Shown here one piece after another: positions 1 to 27,000 of a stretch of DNA of 27,000 nt. The notes below the pieces were generated by a model. It was given only the letters and a program-made list of their open reading frames with translations, searched no databases and had not been told where the DNA came from. The DNA comes from Mesostigma viride. Lineage: Eukaryota > Streptophyta > Mesostigmatophyceae > Mesostigmatales > Mesostigmataceae. The stretch's first letter is position 1, and each line of letters starts with the position of its first letter. Location: the NCBI GenBank assembly GCA_009746045.1, contig RPFO01000026.1:4089399-4116398 (forward strand). The letters are read 5' to 3'. A program made the position numbers and the translations under genes.

Positions 1-3
1 ACA

Positions 4-66
4 CATATAGATACAAAACTAGTACGCATATAGATACAAAACTAGTACGCATATAGATACAAAACT
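4..66. repeat. 23 bp tandem repeat, ~2.7 copies
   Basis: Unit begins CATATAGATACAAAACTAG; copies start at 4, 27 and 50. It lies in the CDC27 intron after exon 16 and may continue left of the window. The rest of 67-215 shows no coding sequence. Confidence 0.9.
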
Positions 67-215
67 GAAACGATTTCTACAGAAACCTGTTAAGTTCTTC
101 CGATATAATATAGCTTTCTGCCCTCGCGCGCGTTTTCTGCCCTGCCCCTGTACGGGGGTTCCTGCCCTGCCTTCACACGATTCACTCTGCCTTTACCTGC
201 ACGGGGCCACCTCAC

Positions 216-18379
<18,164 letters not shown>

Positions 18380-18928
18380 ATCTAGGATAACGCTGATGTT
18401 CCTGGGTATGTCAGTGCACCCCCCGCATACGCGTAGCGGTGGTGGTCGTTGAAAGCCGACAGTAGCTTTATGTTAATGGTTATCAAAGGTATTATTTTCT
18501 AGCCATGAAAACGAACGGAACTAAGCATTCTTACGACCACGCATTTTTCCATGCTCGCAATACGCCTCTGCCTCATGGTAACACTCCAAATTAATTTCGT
18601 CTTTCCTTTTGTTTAATGCTGTTATCACAGTTGGAGCACTTATGCACCGTATTTAAGCAATAGCACCATGTTGCCGTTCCCCCAGACTGCGGCCATGGAC
18701 AGTCACAGGCCCAGAACGTAAAACTCTCACACAACACAGCGCAAAGCTGGCGCAAACTCAAATTTTTCAAAAGAACGGCCCCGGCTCGCCGTGCCTGATG
18801 CCATCCTTACGTAAGAATGGGTTTTCTGCTTTCGTCTGTACCACTGGTGCTAGCAGCGGCCCACACTGTAGCACCAGCTTGCACCAGGGTCCTGAGTCCG
18901 CAGGCCGGCTGTCAAACAGATATGTACG

Positions 18929-18931
18929 TCA

Positions 18932-18972
<41 letters not shown>
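18929..18972. repeat. (GTT)n microsatellite, intergenic
   Basis: About 14 perfect TTG units followed by TGTCCCACGCCGC, a flank that recurs near 19090 after only two TTG units. Confidence 0.95.
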
Positions 18973-18973
<1 letters not shown>

Positions 18974-19309
18974 GTCCCACGCCGCACATGGGCAGCAGAG
19001 AATCTATAGTGGCCGAGGGCCGGATATACTTAGTATCGGTGGTACTATCGGGGCACTGTGACATGGACGGTACCTCCCCTGTACGTTGTTGTGTCCCACG
19101 CCGCCCACGGCGTGTACACGTCATGTACATAGGACGGACGGAGGACCTCGGTCCTCGCCTGTCGCCGGTCGACAATCGCCAATCGTCATGCCCTAGGCCT
19201 AGGCCCTATGCCCTAATCACGTTATCGCCTACGCGCAATGCATACACATTACACCCTCCGCATTGGTAGTTTTACTAAATAATTATGAGGCTGGGCGCCG
19301 GCCAGCTGC

Positions 19310-19615
19310 AAACGATAAATAAAACAAAAGAATTTTAATTAACTAATTCCCGAGTGTACTGACCTGTACTTTTTGAAGCTACCAAACAAATAAAGAAAGT
19401 GTAAATAAATAATTTGACTGCCAAGAGCGCTTCTTTTGCGGTAAAAAACAAAGAAATATTAAATCTCTGGCTGAAAAATGTGCTTTTACTAGCCGTAAGA
19501 GCAGTGCATCCGGCTGGGTTATACAAAACAAACAAAGAATTATTAAATTTCGCAGCCGGTTTAACGGTTGTTCGGTAACCAAACAAACAAACTAATAATT
19601 AATTAATTGGGCGGA
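19310..19615. repeat. AT-rich block with five spaced AAACAAA-type motifs
   Basis: A/T-rich motif resembling AAACAAACAAAGAATTATT occurs near 19322, 19384, 19446, 19528 and 19580, separated by GC-containing spacers (CGGCTGGGTT, CGCAGCCGG). Diverged, spacing 54-80 bp. Confidence 0.5.
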
Positions 19616-20051
19616 CACAGTAACACTTTCAACCAATAAAACGCTAATGTCTAATTCCGAAGGGCCTTTTGGCTGAACTGAATTAAAACTACCAATGCGG
19701 GGGGTGTACCTTGTCGTTGCGACGTTGCCGGTTGCTAGTTGCTACCAGCTACTGCAGAATCTTGCTCGGGTTGCTCCGTGCTCGCGCCTGGGTCAACGTG
19801 TCCCTGTGCTCGAATGAATAGGTAATTTCTGCTTGGTCGTCGCGTCGTGGCATGCCACTTTCGTGTCTATCAGCTTCCCATAACCAAATACCTCGTTTAA
19901 CAAAGCAAGACATTGTAGTTTGCCTGGCGGGTCCTAAACACTTGTTCATCCACACGAGGCTTCGCTCGCGACGTCATTTCGACGGCTAGGAGGTCAATCC
20001 GGGTCGAGCCCGCTGGGGGGGGAAGAGAGCAACAGGGCTTCAAGGCGTTAG

Positions 20052-26631
<6,580 letters not shown>

Positions 26632-27000
26632 GTACGTGGCTGACTGGTCAGTGTGTGCAGGTTTTAACTTGTTTAGGTGTGCATGCAGTAATCTAGCTAG
26701 AGTCGGATCATGCGTGCATGCGCATCAAAGTACCATTTAAAGACGAGGCTGTGTCCCAGACTGTCTATCTTTTATCATTAATTCTGCAAATTAGTGAACC
26801 TAGGCCCCCACCCCCGGCCCTTCCCCCACGGGGTCCATTAAGTTAAGGTCACCCTATAGCTCACGCGAATCGTTGCAGTTATACGTACGGAGAAGTAATT
26901 CCCTGTAGGATTGATCAACCCATGAAGCAAATGCATACCTTGACGTGTATTAGCGTTTTTCGCATCCCAGCGCTTGCAGCAGCAACTAGATGAATTGATT

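Larger units (their letters stand above)
18380..20051. other. Divergent intergenic region between CDC27 and SPP start codons
   Basis: 1.67 kb between two head-to-head start codons, so both promoters and 5'UTRs must lie here unless upstream non-coding exons exist. I see no conserved ORF and no confident TATA box next to either start. It holds a GTT run (18929-18972), a duplicated TGTGTCCCACGCCGC (near 18971 and 19090), a CCTAGGCCTAGG palindrome near 19193, and an AT-rich block at 19310-19615. Confidence 0.7.

Noticed and set aside
19188-19216. CCCTAGGCCTAGGCCCTA stretch as interstitial telomere repeat
   Set aside because: Not a regular telomeric unit; a few CCTA words and a palindrome only.
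26965-27000. Possible SPP exon 7 after ATCCCAG (RLQQQLDELI)
   Set aside because: Does not match the SNAQ..LL segment expected next in SPP; the window ends too soon to judge.

Overview
The window is nuclear DNA from a eukaryote, most likely a green alga (core Chlorophyceae is my best guess, not proven). Small GC-rich exons with GT-AG junctions are scattered through introns packed with microsatellites and minisatellites. Two conserved protein genes can be reconstructed exon by exon. Both fit the green lineage: an APC/C subunit with the plant-type GKLRKVSGKLF stretch, and a sucrose-phosphate-phosphatase-type HAD enzyme. No rRNA, tRNA, CRISPR array or bacterial-type operon is visible.

Layout: (1) 216-18379, minus strand: CDC27/APC3, the TPR scaffold subunit of the anaphase-promoting complex. 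Sixteen exons (2412 nt, 804 codons, every junction phase-consistent) are spread over 18.2 kb, and the C-terminal end lies beyond the left edge. (2) 18380-20051: a 1.67 kb gap between divergent start codons, with a GTT microsatellite and an AT-rich block. (3) 20052-26631 and onward, plus strand: sucrose-phosphate phosphatase. Six exons carry all four HAD motifs, and the 3' end lies beyond the right edge.

The introns are the unusual part. Nearly every long one has its own private tandem array: 23, 12, 38, 42, 15, 6, 12, 24, 47, 51, 13, 10 and 46 bp units in CDC27. SPP carries tri- and tetranucleotide blocks, including a 1.6 kb compound microsatellite. Two non-autonomous DNA transposons are recognisable: a 971 bp element (including both TTAA) with TTAA target duplications and 13 bp perfect inverted ends (piggyBac-like) in CDC27 intron 4, and a 311 bp element with TA duplications and CAGTCAT ends (Tc1/mariner-like) in SPP intron 2.

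The most interesting observation is that at least five CDC27 exons have partial extra copies of an exon edge, splice site included, in the neighbouring intron (exons 4, 10, 12, 14, 15). The copies range from about 94% to about 72% identity, and some sit directly against a minisatellite. This looks like a continuing process that duplicates exon edges locally and may seed the intronic arrays.

The two genes have unrelated roles (cell-cycle ubiquitin ligation and sucrose synthesis). Apart from a possible shared bidirectional promoter, nothing in the sequence shows that they work together.
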